A stretch of 64,000 nucleotides of DNA from Planctomycetota bacterium. Its GTDB lineage: Bacteria; Planctomycetota; Planctomycetia; Pirellulales; UBA1268. Within the stretch, counting starts at the first letter, position 1. The number at the start of each line of letters is the position of its first letter. Location of the stretch: contig QWOQ01000005.1 of the NCBI GenBank assembly GCA_003669585.1, forward strand, positions 330,502 through 394,501. The letters run 5' to 3'. A model generated the notes under the pieces. The model was not told where the DNA came from and did no database searches. It saw nothing but the letters and a program-made list of their open reading frames with translations. Positions 27,991 to 37,700 of this stretch are shown in pieces. Made by a program: the position numbers and the translations under genes.

Positions 27991-29336
27991 GCGATTTTCC
28001 ACTGCGTAGCATGTTGAGTGAACGCCAATGATGCGCGGCTGAGTGTATCGTCGATGTCTGCCGGTGTGTGTGCAAGACTCATAAACCAGAGTCCTCGCTC
28101 GATTGCCCGCACACCATGTTCTAAAAGGCAGCGTCTCAGGTGAGCCCATCGCGGTGCGTCGTGTCGTCGCACGCTGTCTCGATAGTCGAGAATGGGCCCT
28201 TGAACTGCCCCGGGCTTGAGCATTGTCGTATGAAAGACAACACCCGGGCCTTGCGGAACCAGTGGGATAGCATTCTGTTCGGCAAGTATCTGAAGTCCCT
28301 GCATCAATCTTTTTCCAAGAGTAGAACTTTCGCTCGGGTGCAATTCGGATCGCTTGATTATCTGATCGAGACACCACTTTGAACCAGCCAGGCAAAGCGG
28401 ATTGGCGTTGAGCGTACCGGCATGCACCACCGTGCCATTGGTGATTCCTGAAAAAACATTTTCAAGTCCAACCAAAGCAGCAAATGGCATTCCGCCTCCA
28501 ATCGCCTTGCCGAGAATCGTAAGGTCGGGAGAAACTCCGTAATAGCCTTGGGCACCAGCCGCACCAAAGCGAAATCCCGTGATCGTTTCATCGGCGATCA
28601 TAAGAGCTCCCTCACGATCACACGCTTCTCGAATTGCAGCCAACATCTCTGGGACTGGTTCGATGCAGCTTGTATTGCACAGACACGGCTCGCACACGAT
28701 CGCCGCCAACTTTCCTCGAAATTGACTCACTCGGCGGCGCAGATGATCAGGATCATTCCAACGCGCTACAACAAATTGATCGAGAACCTCAGGTATGACT
28801 CCCGCACTTGGATGGAGATGCGTTGGTGCCTCATCGGGGCCCCAGGCGCTCTCTGGTGGTGCAAAACCAACCAGCCCTTCATCGCCCCATCCGTGGTAGT
28901 GTCCCTCAAATTTGAGAATCAGCCGTCTATTGGTTTGCGCGCGAGCCAGTCGAAATGCCGCGAGCACTACCTCAGTCGCCGAGCTATTAAAACGGACACG
29001 CTGCGCACTAGGGATCATCTGCTGCAATCGCTCAGCAACTTCTATTTCCAGTTCACACTGCGCGGCAAAGTGCACTCCCCGACGTGCTTGATCTGCAATC
29101 GCATCAGCCATACCGGCAGGGGCATGTCCAAAAAATAATGCCCCCTGTCCAATTTGGAAGTCGATGTATTCATTCTCATCAACGTCGTACAGCCGGCACC
29201 CATTGCCATGTGTGAAATACAAGGGAACGGGCGATTCCATCTTCCGAATGCCGGAGTTTACGCCGCCTGCAATCGAGCGCATAGCTCGTTCATAGAGTGC
29301 GTGTGATCGAGTAAAACGATTGGGCACATGTGTCAC
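27987..29336 (-). CDS. Class III PLP aminotransferase (glutamate-1-semialdehyde aminomutase-like)
   Basis: A 449-residue fold-type I PLP enzyme. The N-terminus RAMRSIAGGVNSGIR resembles glutamate-1-semialdehyde aminomutase, with the cofactor Asp in IADETITGFR (about 249) and the Schiff-base lysine K277 in LGKAIGGGMP. HemL identity is doubtful: the protein diverges around the substrate region and sits in a catabolic-looking operon between valS and an M81 gene. It overlaps the valS stop and the M81 start by 4 bp each. A transaminase or aminomutase for an amino acid or amine is the best description. Confidence 0.88.
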   Translation of the reverse strand: MTHVPNRFTRSHALYERAMRSIAGGVNSGIRKMESPVPLYFTHGNGCRLYDVDENEYIDFQIGQGALFFGHAPAGMADAIADQARRGVHFAAQCELEIEVAERLQQMIPSAQRVRFNSSATEVVLAAFRLARAQTNRRLILKFEGHYHGWGDEGLVGFAPPESAWGPDEAPTHLHPSAGVIPEVLDQFVVARWNDPDHLRRRVSQFRGKLAAIVCEPCLCNTSCIEPVPEMLAAIREACDREGALMIADETITGFRFGAAGAQGYYGVSPDLTILGKAIGGGMPFAALVGLENVFSGITNGTVVHAGTLNANPLCLAGSKWCLDQIIKRSELHPSESSTLGKRLMQGLQILAEQNAIPLVPQGPGVVFHTTMLKPGAVQGPILDYRDSVRRHDAPRWAHLRRCLLEHGVRAIERGLWFMSLAHTPADIDDTLSRASLAFTQHATQWKIA

Positions 29337-32300
29337 GGAGTTTCCTTCGAAGCAGTTTCTCGCTGTCTGTTTTCCAAGGATACTTGCGATTGCAATCCTT
29401 TCTGCAGACGTCTCTCAAGATCGGCGAGCTGCTCTCGCTCTTTTGACACGACAGACTCTGGCGCCTTTGACGTGAACGACGCGTCGTCGAGTTTCTTTTT
29501 CTTTGCTGCAATCAGTTCGGTCAGCTTTTCATTTTCTTTGATGGCTTTTTTCAGATCGGCCCCCACGTCAACGAGATCGGCCAAATCGATAAACACCTCG
29601 CACCCAGCAGCGAACACAATTGTTGCTGTCGGCGTGGGCGCTGAATCCCCCACCAGAATAGAGACTCTCGCTCCAGCCATTGCCTCAAAGCAGTCGATCA
29701 GCGGACTGAACAGGGCGATCTGATCCAACGGCCCGCGGAGTTGAACTTTAAGAGAGGATTTTGGCGGAACGTTCTGCCGACTCCGAACTTCGCGAATGGC
29801 GCTCACCACGAGAAGAAAGACTGTGAATCGCTTTTCGGTGATCCGATCGATCCATGCAATTGCAGGCTTGGGATACGGAGCAACCATAACGCTCAAGGGC
29901 AGGGGGGATGAATCTGTTTCAACATCCCACGGCATTCGTCTCGCCCCGACTCGCTCCCGAAGATGCTGCCAGATTTCCTCTGTTACAAAGGGCATGATCG
30001 GGTGCAATAATCGCACGATTGTATCGAGGCCAAGAATCAACATCGACTGCGCAGCAACACGCGTAGAAGGATTTGCCAAGCGTCCTTTTGCCAATTCGAG
30101 GTACGTGCTGCAAAACTCATTCCATGCAAACTCGTACAGGAGCTTTGCCAGCTCTGAAAATTGATACGAGTCGAGAGCCTCGCTGGCTTCCACTGACACA
30201 CTTGCTAGCCGACTCATAAACCAACGATCTTCAAGCGGAATCTGTTCTTGGTCGACTGCTGCTGGGTCGATCGCTGTCGCGTTCCAGTCCTCGAGATTCA
30301 TAAGCACAAAACGGGTCGCGTTCCAAAGCTTATTAGAAAAGTTTCGGCCCGATTCAAATCGCTCACTCACTGCTCGACCCCGAGGCAATTCAAGATCTTC
30401 AGGCAGGCTCGCCCACTGCGTTCGAAATGGTTTCCCGCACGCGCGGCAATCAATTCTCGCAAGCAGACGATTTTTGTAGTTTTGCTCCAAGAGCACACCA
30501 CAGTGAGGACATTGAAAGTCGACTGGCATCCGCACGTCCTGCGTCTCGGTCGACATGCTCACCAACGCAAACCTCAGCGCATCGGCACCGAGCGATTCAA
30601 TGACGTCTACCGGGTCAACACCGTTACCTTTACTCTTACTCATCGTTTCGCCGTAGCGATCGAGAATCTTTGGATGAATGTAGACGTCACGAAAAGGAAT
30701 CGATCCCGTATCGGCAATTCCCATAATCACCATACGTGCTACCCAGAGCGTGATGATGTCGCGACTCGTCACCAAAACAGTTGTTGGATAGAAGCACTCG
30801 AGTTCGGGAGTATCGAGAGGCCAGCCGAGCGTTGAATGTGGCCAGAGAGCCGAGGAAAACCATGTGTCGAGCACATCGGGATCCCGCAGGAGTGGTTGGC
30901 CGTTGATTTCGTCGCACTCAAGACTTTCTCGCGACGTGGAAATAAACCAGCCTCCTTCGCCATCCTCATGCCATGCAATATCCTTGGCATCTTGAAAGTG
31001 ATTGTGGAGCTGCGATTCGCTTACATGTTTCACCTGCCAGATCGGAATGCGATGCCCCCACCAGAGTTGTCTACTCACTGGCCAGTCACGTTTTTCTCCC
31101 AGCCAGTCGAGATAACTTTTCGCGTATCGCTGCGGTGAGATACGCACATCGCCTCCTCTCACGGCGTCGAGTGCTGGCTGGGCAATTTTCTCCATTCGAA
31201 TAAACCACTGATCGGCAAGATAGGGTTCGATTGGTGTTTTGGAACGATCGGAATGCGCGATTTCTATCTCGCGATCTTCGACCTGTACAAGTTGTCCTGC
31301 AGCCTCCAGATCGTTCACCACACGCGTCCGAGCCTTCATGATCTGAAGACCACTGTACGGACCTGCCTCGGCGGAGAGAGTGCCATCGGGGTTAAGGATG
31401 TTGATCATTGGAAGCTTCTGACGCAGTCCGACTTCGTAATCGTTGGAATCGTGTGCTGGGGTGATTTTCACGCATCCCGAACCCAATTCGGGCTTGGCCC
31501 ATTCATCGGCCACCAGTGGAATAGTCCGATTCAAAAGCGGCAGCCGCACCCGGCGGCCGTCGCTGGCCATGGCCGCTAATTGCTCGAGCACGGGCAGCAG
31601 GTCTCTGCGTCGCAGAGCAAGATCTTCTATGGACGCATCGATTTCATCGCCTTCCTTTGAATTCGCAGCAGCTCTTTTCTCCTGAAGAATTTGTTCTGTG
31701 CGAGAAAGTGCCCTTGCTGGAAATGGGTGAACCGCAACCGCAGTATCCCCAAGAAGAGTTTCAGGACGCGTCGTAGCCACCGTCACACTTGTGGGCTCTC
31801 CCGGCTTGGGATCGATAACGTCGTAACGAATGTGCCAGAAATGTCCCTTGACTGTTTCGTGAAATAATTCATCGTCGCTGACGGCCGTCTGCAAAAATGT
31901 GTCCCAGTTCACCAGACGTTTGCCACGCCGCACGAGACCCGCGCGAAACAAACGAAAAAAGGCTTCTCTCACTGCCAGTGCGCAGGTTTTATCGAGCGTG
32001 AACCGCAGACGGTCCCAGTCGCAACTCGCCCCAAGATCGCGAAGTTGTTCGAGAATTCGCTTTTCGTACTGTTCCTTCCACTTCCAAATGCGCGCTACCA
32101 ATTTTTCTTGACCGAGATCGTGGCGAGAAAGCTTCTCTTCTTCGAGCAATCGTCGTTCTACCACCGCTTGTGTTGCGATTCCCGCATGATCGGTACCGGG
32201 AATCCAGAGCGTCAGAAATCCATTCATTCTCTTCCATCGAACCAGCACATCCTGAAGTGTGCTATTGAGAGCATGCCCCAGGTGCAGCGCGCCGGTGACG

Positions 32301-32437
32301 TTCGGCGGTGGAATGACGATCGAAAAAACATCTCTGCCTGCCTCTGGTTCGGCATGCCACAGTCGATTGCTGTCCCAAATTTCACGGCATCGTGCTTGTG
32401 CGGCGAGGTGATCGTACTGCTTCGGAAGTTCTTGCAT
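29333..32437 (-). CDS. valS: Valyl-tRNA synthetase
   Basis: A 1034-residue class Ia synthetase. The HIGH motif reads HLGH (52-55), and the KMSKS motif reads TMSKS, with MSKSKGN beginning at about residue 599. The editing domain, anticodon-binding domain and C-terminal coiled coil (about 965-1030) are present. A Cys4 zinc ribbon (CPHCG...CRACG) sits about 45-70 residues after KMSKS. The ATG at 32437 lacks a strong ribosome binding site. Its stop overlaps the aminotransferase start by 4 bp, an odd coupling of a housekeeping synthetase to a catabolic-looking operon. Confidence 0.97.
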   Translation of the reverse strand: MQELPKQYDHLAAQARCREIWDSNRLWHAEPEAGRDVFSIVIPPPNVTGALHLGHALNSTLQDVLVRWKRMNGFLTLWIPGTDHAGIATQAVVERRLLEEEKLSRHDLGQEKLVARIWKWKEQYEKRILEQLRDLGASCDWDRLRFTLDKTCALAVREAFFRLFRAGLVRRGKRLVNWDTFLQTAVSDDELFHETVKGHFWHIRYDVIDPKPGEPTSVTVATTRPETLLGDTAVAVHPFPARALSRTEQILQEKRAAANSKEGDEIDASIEDLALRRRDLLPVLEQLAAMASDGRRVRLPLLNRTIPLVADEWAKPELGSGCVKITPAHDSNDYEVGLRQKLPMINILNPDGTLSAEAGPYSGLQIMKARTRVVNDLEAAGQLVQVEDREIEIAHSDRSKTPIEPYLADQWFIRMEKIAQPALDAVRGGDVRISPQRYAKSYLDWLGEKRDWPVSRQLWWGHRIPIWQVKHVSESQLHNHFQDAKDIAWHEDGEGGWFISTSRESLECDEINGQPLLRDPDVLDTWFSSALWPHSTLGWPLDTPELECFYPTTVLVTSRDIITLWVARMVIMGIADTGSIPFRDVYIHPKILDRYGETMSKSKGNGVDPVDVIESLGADALRFALVSMSTETQDVRMPVDFQCPHCGVLLEQNYKNRLLARIDCRACGKPFRTQWASLPEDLELPRGRAVSERFESGRNFSNKLWNATRFVLMNLEDWNATAIDPAAVDQEQIPLEDRWFMSRLASVSVEASEALDSYQFSELAKLLYEFAWNEFCSTYLELAKGRLANPSTRVAAQSMLILGLDTIVRLLHPIMPFVTEEIWQHLRERVGARRMPWDVETDSSPLPLSVMVAPYPKPAIAWIDRITEKRFTVFLLVVSAIREVRSRQNVPPKSSLKVQLRGPLDQIALFSPLIDCFEAMAGARVSILVGDSAPTPTATIVFAAGCEVFIDLADLVDVGADLKKAIKENEKLTELIAAKKKKLDDASFTSKAPESVVSKEREQLADLERRLQKGLQSQVSLENRQRETASKETP

Positions 32438-32767
32438 GAATCATCACGTAAAAAGGTGTTTAATGGAGCCGACACAAGCAGTAGCCTTCTACAATAAGAA
32501 ACTTTGAACCCAAAAGCGACATCTGTCATTCGATCACTCATCCGCTCACACAACCATTGAACGCTGCAGGTGTGACGGTCATCAATACCATCCATCTCCA
32601 CGTAAGTTTTCTAAAGAGTTTTCTCAAAGGTTTTCAATGGTTGAACGTTTTTCTTGACCGAGTTGCCCGCATGGAGTGATTGTGTCATTTTTTTCAAATA
32701 CCTCACTGCACAATTGCTCGTGGGGTAATGCTCTGTCAAACCCACCACTGACGAAGGAGTTTTTGTC
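32438..32767. other. Divergent intergenic region valS / DUF1080 gene
   Basis: 330 bases between divergent genes, A/T-rich toward the right half. A weak candidate plus-strand promoter is TTGACC near 32655 followed about 17 bases later by TGATTG. An AAGGAG ribosome binding site precedes the DUF1080 start by about eight bases. I see no gene, tRNA or T-box-like leader that I could defend. Confidence 0.45.
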
Positions 32768-33925
32768 ATGATTGCGTTGAATCGGGTTTGTCGCCTACTT
32801 TGTCGCGCCGCCATCGTACTGACGTGCAACGTGCTGTTTCTTTATTCGTTGTCCTCTGTTCGCTGCGACGATGCTGGGGCCGAACAGTGGCAGTCGCTGT
32901 ACAACGGCAAGGATCTTTCTGGATGGGTACTTGTCAACACGCCGCCAGAAACGTGGAGCATGAAAGACGACATGCTGATCTGCTCCGGAAAGCCAGTTGG
33001 TGAAATCCGTACCGAACAGATGTATCAAAATTTTATTCTTGAATTGCAGTGGCGGCACATGGTTTCAGGGGGCAATGCCGGGGTATTCGTCTGGGCTGAT
33101 GACATCACTGCCAGAGGAGTCCCATTTCATCGCAGTATCGAGGTGCAAGTTTTGGATCGTGGCTACGGAGAATCTGACGGCCACACAACCCACGGCGATA
33201 TTTTTCCAATCCACGGTGCAACCATGAAACCGCTCAACGGCCGCAAAGGTGACAGAGCATTTCCAACGGAAAATCGTTCCAAGGCCAGTCCCGAGTGGAA
33301 TCAGTATCGAATCGAATGCAGAGATGGCACGATCGCCCTGTCGGTCAACGGAAAGGTGGTTACTCGGGGAGAACATGCCAGTCCTCGCAAGGGCTATATT
33401 TGCTTGGAATCCGAAGGCGGCGTTGTCCATTACCGCAACATTCGTATTCACAAACTCCCCGACTCACCACTTGCTTCAGAACACATCGCGATTGAAGATC
33501 GAGGGTATCGAAGTCTTTACACGGGCCTGGATCTCTCAGGCTGGAACGTATCCGATGAAGGCCATTCACACTGGAAACCCCAAGACTGGATTTTATCCTA
33601 CGACGGCAAATCCGCTCCTCACGATCAGACTCTTCGCTCAACTGAACAGTTTGAAAAGTTCGGTTTTGTGATTGATGTTCGCCCTGGAGATGATTTTCAG
33701 TCGCTCGAACTTCTTCACGGAGCCGATCTGCTTGCGATAATTGACACTCTTCAGCCAGGCCAGTGGAGTCGTATTGAGGGAACGCTCGGTGAGACGTTTG
33801 ATATGAACATCAATGGAAAACCTATTCTTTCCAAGTCGATGCCACGCTCAGCAAAAGGTTCATTCTCCGCAAAGCCACTCGGCAGTTCTCAATTTGCAAA
33901 CATTTTCGTCCGAACACTTCCATGA
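32768..33925 (+). CDS. Secreted DUF1080 protein with two tandem domains
   Basis: A 385-residue exported protein with a signal peptide (about 1-34). The first DUF1080 domain (3-keto-disaccharide hydrolase family; about 38-233) has the typical YNGKDLSGW, GGNAGVFVWADD, IEVQVLDRGYGE and LESEGG segments. A second, shorter copy (about 246-385) starts YTGLDLSGW but lacks the long central part. The fold is concanavalin-like; some members hydrolyse 3-keto-glycosides, and many are uncharacterised. It is expanded in planctomycetes and Bacteroidetes. The TIGR03067 gene follows after 13 bases, likely in one transcript. Confidence 0.88.
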   Translation: MIALNRVCRLLCRAAIVLTCNVLFLYSLSSVRCDDAGAEQWQSLYNGKDLSGWVLVNTPPETWSMKDDMLICSGKPVGEIRTEQMYQNFILELQWRHMVSGGNAGVFVWADDITARGVPFHRSIEVQVLDRGYGESDGHTTHGDIFPIHGATMKPLNGRKGDRAFPTENRSKASPEWNQYRIECRDGTIALSVNGKVVTRGEHASPRKGYICLESEGGVVHYRNIRIHKLPDSPLASEHIAIEDRGYRSLYTGLDLSGWNVSDEGHSHWKPQDWILSYDGKSAPHDQTLRSTEQFEKFGFVIDVRPGDDFQSLELLHGADLLAIIDTLQPGQWSRIEGTLGETFDMNINGKPILSKSMPRSAKGSFSAKPLGSSQFANIFVRTLP

Positions 33926-33938
33926 TAATAGGATTTTT

Positions 33939-34400
33939 ATGAAATCGTACATCGTTAATGCGTGTTTGATTCTCAGTATTTTCGCAGTCAATGCGCTCGG
34001 CTGTTTTGCAAGTGATAAAGATGAGGCAATCAAAAAAGATCACCTGCTCTACGAGGGTACCTGGAAAGTGGTTGCTCTTCGAGTCAATGGGGTTGCGGCA
34101 TCAGAACTCGATGCGAGACAAATTAGTGTTGTCAACGGTTCCGATGGAACGTGGATCCTGCGAGTACGCGACAAGGAAATCAGCAGAGGAACAAGCGTTA
34201 TTGATCCAACGACCATGCCCAAGGTAATCGATTTCACGCCGACTGACGGAAGCGGCAAAGACAATCGATCCGAGGGCATCTACGAACTTACCTTGAACAC
34301 GAGAACTCTTTGCTTCTCGCCACACGGAAAAGCTCGCCCCACTGCGTTCAACTCTGCTGTAGGAAGCGAAAGTATTCTTGTTGTTTTTGAACGACAGTAG
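33939..34400 (+). CDS. Secreted TIGR03067-family protein
   Basis: A 153-residue exported protein with a signal peptide (about 1-24) and one TIGR03067-like domain: L.GTWKVVALRVNG near residue 40, then PKVIDFTPTDG and GIYELTLNTRTLCFSPHGKARPTAF. The family is a small beta-barrel-like domain almost confined to planctomycetes and has no known function. The ATG at 33939 (AGGA five to six bases upstream) is the start; the longer open frame overlaps the DUF1080 gene. Confidence 0.8.
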   Translation: MKSYIVNACLILSIFAVNALGCFASDKDEAIKKDHLLYEGTWKVVALRVNGVAASELDARQISVVNGSDGTWILRVRDKEISRGTSVIDPTTMPKVIDFTPTDGSGKDNRSEGIYELTLNTRTLCFSPHGKARPTAFNSAVGSESILVVFERQ

Positions 34401-34410
34401 ACATCTGCGA

Positions 34411-34448
34411 TCTCATTGAACGCCCTGATCAGTTCGATGAGAGTTTTC
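34411..34448 (+). terminator. Rho-independent terminator-like hairpin
   Basis: CTCATTGAAC at 34412-34421 pairs with GTTCGATGAG at 34432-34441 (one G-U pair), extended by a T-A pair, giving an 11-bp stem and a 10-base loop. A short T-run (GTTTTCCC) follows. It lies 11 bases after the TIGR03067 stop and would end the DUF1080-TIGR03067 transcript. Confidence 0.6.
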
Positions 34449-34606
34449 CCGGTAAGTCTTTCGTCGCATCTTCGTTCTTTATTTTGTTGATGATCTGTTT
34501 CATTTTTGATCCTGATTTTCAATATGTGATTGATTTTATTCTGTAGTTCGAACGAATCGTGGTATCTCTCGATTTCACGCGCAAGTTTCTACAAAAAGGA
34601 ACACCG

Positions 34607-37600
34607 ATGGTCTTTTTCGTATCACGCGTGCACCGCTGCGCGGCTGGACTGCTGGCCTCTTTCTTGATTTGTTCGATCACTTTACAGAGTGCTGCTGTTG
34701 AAACTTTTTCTGACGCTCTCACCCGTTACCACGACTGGAAACATTCTGGCTCCATGTGGTTGCTGACAACGCCAGAAGGGGCAAACCTTCTGCAAACAGA
34801 TCCGATCAAGGATTTTCCGCTGCTCCTGCGGTTGCACAGTGATTTCTTTGATTTCAATCAAGCCAAAAGTCACGGTGAAGATTTTCGGGTCTCTGCGAGC
34901 ACAGGTGAACCCCTTGCCTATCACATTGACATGTGGGACGCCTTGCAGGGAACCGCGAACATTTGGGTGAGGATTCCAAATATCGAAGAGAACTCACGAC
35001 AACACATCCATTTGCATTGGGGAAAGGCAGACGCAATCAGCGAATCTGATAGCCGGGCAGTCTTCAATGAGTCCAACGGGTATCTCAGCGTCTGGCACAT
35101 GAACGACCCAGTGACTGACGATGTTCAAACGCTTGCGAGCATCGATACCGGAACAACGCCCACGCATGGGATCATTGGTGCGGCGCGTCACTTTGCAAAT
35201 CAAAAAGGAATCTTCTGCGGTGACATGATCACCAACTATCCCACGGGCTCACATTCCCACAGCACCGAAACCTGGTTTCGCGCCGAGAAATCGAACGGGA
35301 GAGTGATCGCCTGGGGCAACGAGCACGCGCAGGGCAAAGTTGTGATGCATTGTGTCAGCCCGCCTCACGTAACTATGGATTGCTACTTCTCTGGTGCAAA
35401 CGTGACCGGCAGAAGCAAGCTTTCTCTCTCACAGTGGGTCCATGTAGTTCATACTTATGAACAAGGCGAGTCTCGTCTGTATGTGAATGGCGTTCTGGAC
35501 GGCATCACAAAAACGCAGTCGGCTCCATTGGCTCTCAAGAGCCCGTCGCGGCTGTTTCTTGGCGGTTGGTATCACCATTACGACTTTGTGGGTGACCTCG
35601 ATGAAGTACGGGTCTCACAGGTTGTACGATCGCCGGAGTGGATCAAACTGCAATACGCAAACCAACAGCCTCATCAAACACTCGTCGGACCGATCGTGCA
35701 GCCAGGTGACGAGTTTTCAGTTTCTCAAACACAGATTGCCATACTCGAAGGTCGCAGTGTGACCATTCCTGCAAAGGCTGGCGGCGCTCAGATGATCCAG
35801 TGGATTGAAAAACGTGACGGACACGAGTCAATCGTGGCGACGGATCGGTTCTCGTTCACGTTCGACGCAGGGCGAGTGCTCGGCAATCAAAGTGCGACGC
35901 TTACCGTCAAGGCTATCTACGCGAACGAAATGAAATCCCATGACATCGCGATTACGATCCGTGATGACATCCCAGAGCCAGTCTTCACGCTCGCTGCTCC
36001 GGAAAATTGGAACGGCCGGGAGACGATCGAAGTCGTGCCACAATTTAAGAATCTTGCCGCAATGCAGGAAAAGGGCGAGGGTCAGATAAACGTCAGTTGG
36101 ACCGTCGATAATGTCGCGGTCATGCACCGAATCGATGCCGGCAGACTGGTTCTCACGCGAGCACAGGGCAGCGGTTCATTGCGAGTAACCGCTTCGATCG
36201 ACAACGGCGGCGCGAAGGTCATCGAGTCGATCACGATCACCGTAAAAGAACCACCACCATCAGAAGACATCTGGGTTTCACGCCCACTCTCTGAGACCGA
36301 ACAGCCACAAGATAACCAATTTATTGCTCGCGACGAACCGGGACGAGGCGGCGTGGCCTTCGGATCGTTGGTCTATGCAGGATCACTTACAGATGTCGCC
36401 GATTCGGTTTTCGTACGAGTCTTCGCCGACGATCAACTCTTTGCGACTCAAACAGCCACGCTCAATGCCGACAAAAAGTACTCGCTGTCGGTAAAGCTCC
36501 ACGTAGGGCTCATCACGTACCGCACCGAATTTGGTTCCAAGACCGGAGAGGAAGAGACTTTGCTACACAGCGCAAGCAACATTGTTTGTGGCGATGCGTA
36601 TCTCATCATCGGTCAGTCCAACGCGGTGGCGACTGACTTTGGCGTCGAGAATCCGCTCATGGCGAGCCATTGGGTGCGTACGTTTGGCTCGACGGCAAGT
36701 GATCCTGATGGATCGCGATTGATGCTATGGGGGAATGCGGAAGCTCGCAGTGCCGGCGGCAAGTCAGAGATCGGTTTCTGGGGCATGGAACTCGCAAGGC
36801 GGTTGGTCGAAAGTGAGAAGATTCCAATCTGCCTCATCAATGGAGCGGTCGGCGGTACGCGCATCGATCAGCATCAACGCAACAATGCCAACCCAACCGA
36901 CGTCGGCACGATCTACGGTCGGCAGCTCTGGCGAACCCAACAAGCGAAGCTGACTCACGGCATTCGCGCTGTTCTGTGGCATCAAGGCGAGAACGATCAA
37001 GGAGCCGACGGTCCGACCGGTGGCTATGGCTACGAGACGTATCGCCAGTTTTTCGTCGACCTCGCCGCGAGTTGGAAAGAGGACTATCCAAACATTCAAC
37101 ACTACTACGCATTTCAGATCTGGCCGAAGTCATGCTCGATGGGCATCAACGGCTCAGACAATCACCTGCGCGAAGTACAACGTACTTTGCCAAAATTATT
37201 TTCAAATCTGAGCGTGATGTCTACGTTGGGAATCAAGCCGCCTGGCGGCTGCCACTTTCCGGCGAAGGGTTATGCCGAGTTCGCTCGGTTGCTGCATCCG
37301 ATGATGCAACAACACCTCTATCACCGTCATCTCGATGGTTCTTTCGATCCACCAAATTTAAAAGGCGCCTCTTTTACTTCGTCACAACGCGATGAACTCA
37401 TCCTAGAGTTCAGCAACCATGTCGAATGGAAAGACTCACTGGTCAATCAATTCCATCTCGACGGCCCAGCGATGCAGGTGGTGACGGGCTCAGCGAAAGG
37501 CAACCACGTCACGCTAAAACTCAAGGAATCGACGACGTCCAAGACCATAACATACCTCGACAGCGCCAACTGGAATCCCGACAACCTGCTCTACGGCGAA

Positions 37601-37654
37601 AACGGACTTGCGGCGCTGACGTTTTGCGATGTGCCCATCCAAGAAAATAAATGA
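34607..37654 (+). CDS. Secreted multidomain SGNH esterase (DUF2341-LamG-Ig-like-SASA)
   Basis: A 1015-residue exported protein. It has a signal peptide (about 1-30), a DUF2341-like domain (about 55-165), a LamG/concanavalin-like domain (about 180-360), Ig-like repeats (about 375-570) and a C-terminal sialate O-acetylesterase (SASA) domain. The esterase block I nucleophile is S671 in IIGQSNA; it is followed by GAVGGTRI, LWHQGENDQG and a His in GCHFPAKGY near residue 882. The ATG at 34607 with AAGGA six bases upstream is preferred over the GTG at 34559. Deacetylation of a sulfated or acylated polysaccharide is a reasonable guess. Base composition rises in the SASA half. Confidence 0.85.
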   Translation: MVFFVSRVHRCAAGLLASFLICSITLQSAAVETFSDALTRYHDWKHSGSMWLLTTPEGANLLQTDPIKDFPLLLRLHSDFFDFNQAKSHGEDFRVSASTGEPLAYHIDMWDALQGTANIWVRIPNIEENSRQHIHLHWGKADAISESDSRAVFNESNGYLSVWHMNDPVTDDVQTLASIDTGTTPTHGIIGAARHFANQKGIFCGDMITNYPTGSHSHSTETWFRAEKSNGRVIAWGNEHAQGKVVMHCVSPPHVTMDCYFSGANVTGRSKLSLSQWVHVVHTYEQGESRLYVNGVLDGITKTQSAPLALKSPSRLFLGGWYHHYDFVGDLDEVRVSQVVRSPEWIKLQYANQQPHQTLVGPIVQPGDEFSVSQTQIAILEGRSVTIPAKAGGAQMIQWIEKRDGHESIVATDRFSFTFDAGRVLGNQSATLTVKAIYANEMKSHDIAITIRDDIPEPVFTLAAPENWNGRETIEVVPQFKNLAAMQEKGEGQINVSWTVDNVAVMHRIDAGRLVLTRAQGSGSLRVTASIDNGGAKVIESITITVKEPPPSEDIWVSRPLSETEQPQDNQFIARDEPGRGGVAFGSLVYAGSLTDVADSVFVRVFADDQLFATQTATLNADKKYSLSVKLHVGLITYRTEFGSKTGEEETLLHSASNIVCGDAYLIIGQSNAVATDFGVENPLMASHWVRTFGSTASDPDGSRLMLWGNAEARSAGGKSEIGFWGMELARRLVESEKIPICLINGAVGGTRIDQHQRNNANPTDVGTIYGRQLWRTQQAKLTHGIRAVLWHQGENDQGADGPTGGYGYETYRQFFVDLAASWKEDYPNIQHYYAFQIWPKSCSMGINGSDNHLREVQRTLPKLFSNLSVMSTLGIKPPGGCHFPAKGYAEFARLLHPMMQQHLYHRHLDGSFDPPNLKGASFTSSQRDELILEFSNHVEWKDSLVNQFHLDGPAMQVVTGSAKGNHVTLKLKESTTSKTITYLDSANWNPDNLLYGENGLAALTFCDVPIQENK

Positions 37655-37700
37655 AGCGGTGAAAGAAGCAAAACCATTTTTCCGAAGACGAGCGTATTTT

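Noticed and set aside
27991..28395. N-terminal extension of the M81 frame
   Set aside because: Lies inside the aminotransferase gene, unlike any M81 N-terminus; the coupled ATG at 27990 fits better.
27987..29336. Assigning hemL (glutamate-1-semialdehyde aminomutase)
   Set aside because: Similarity is at the class III aminotransferase level and the operon is catabolic-looking; no porphyrin genes nearby.
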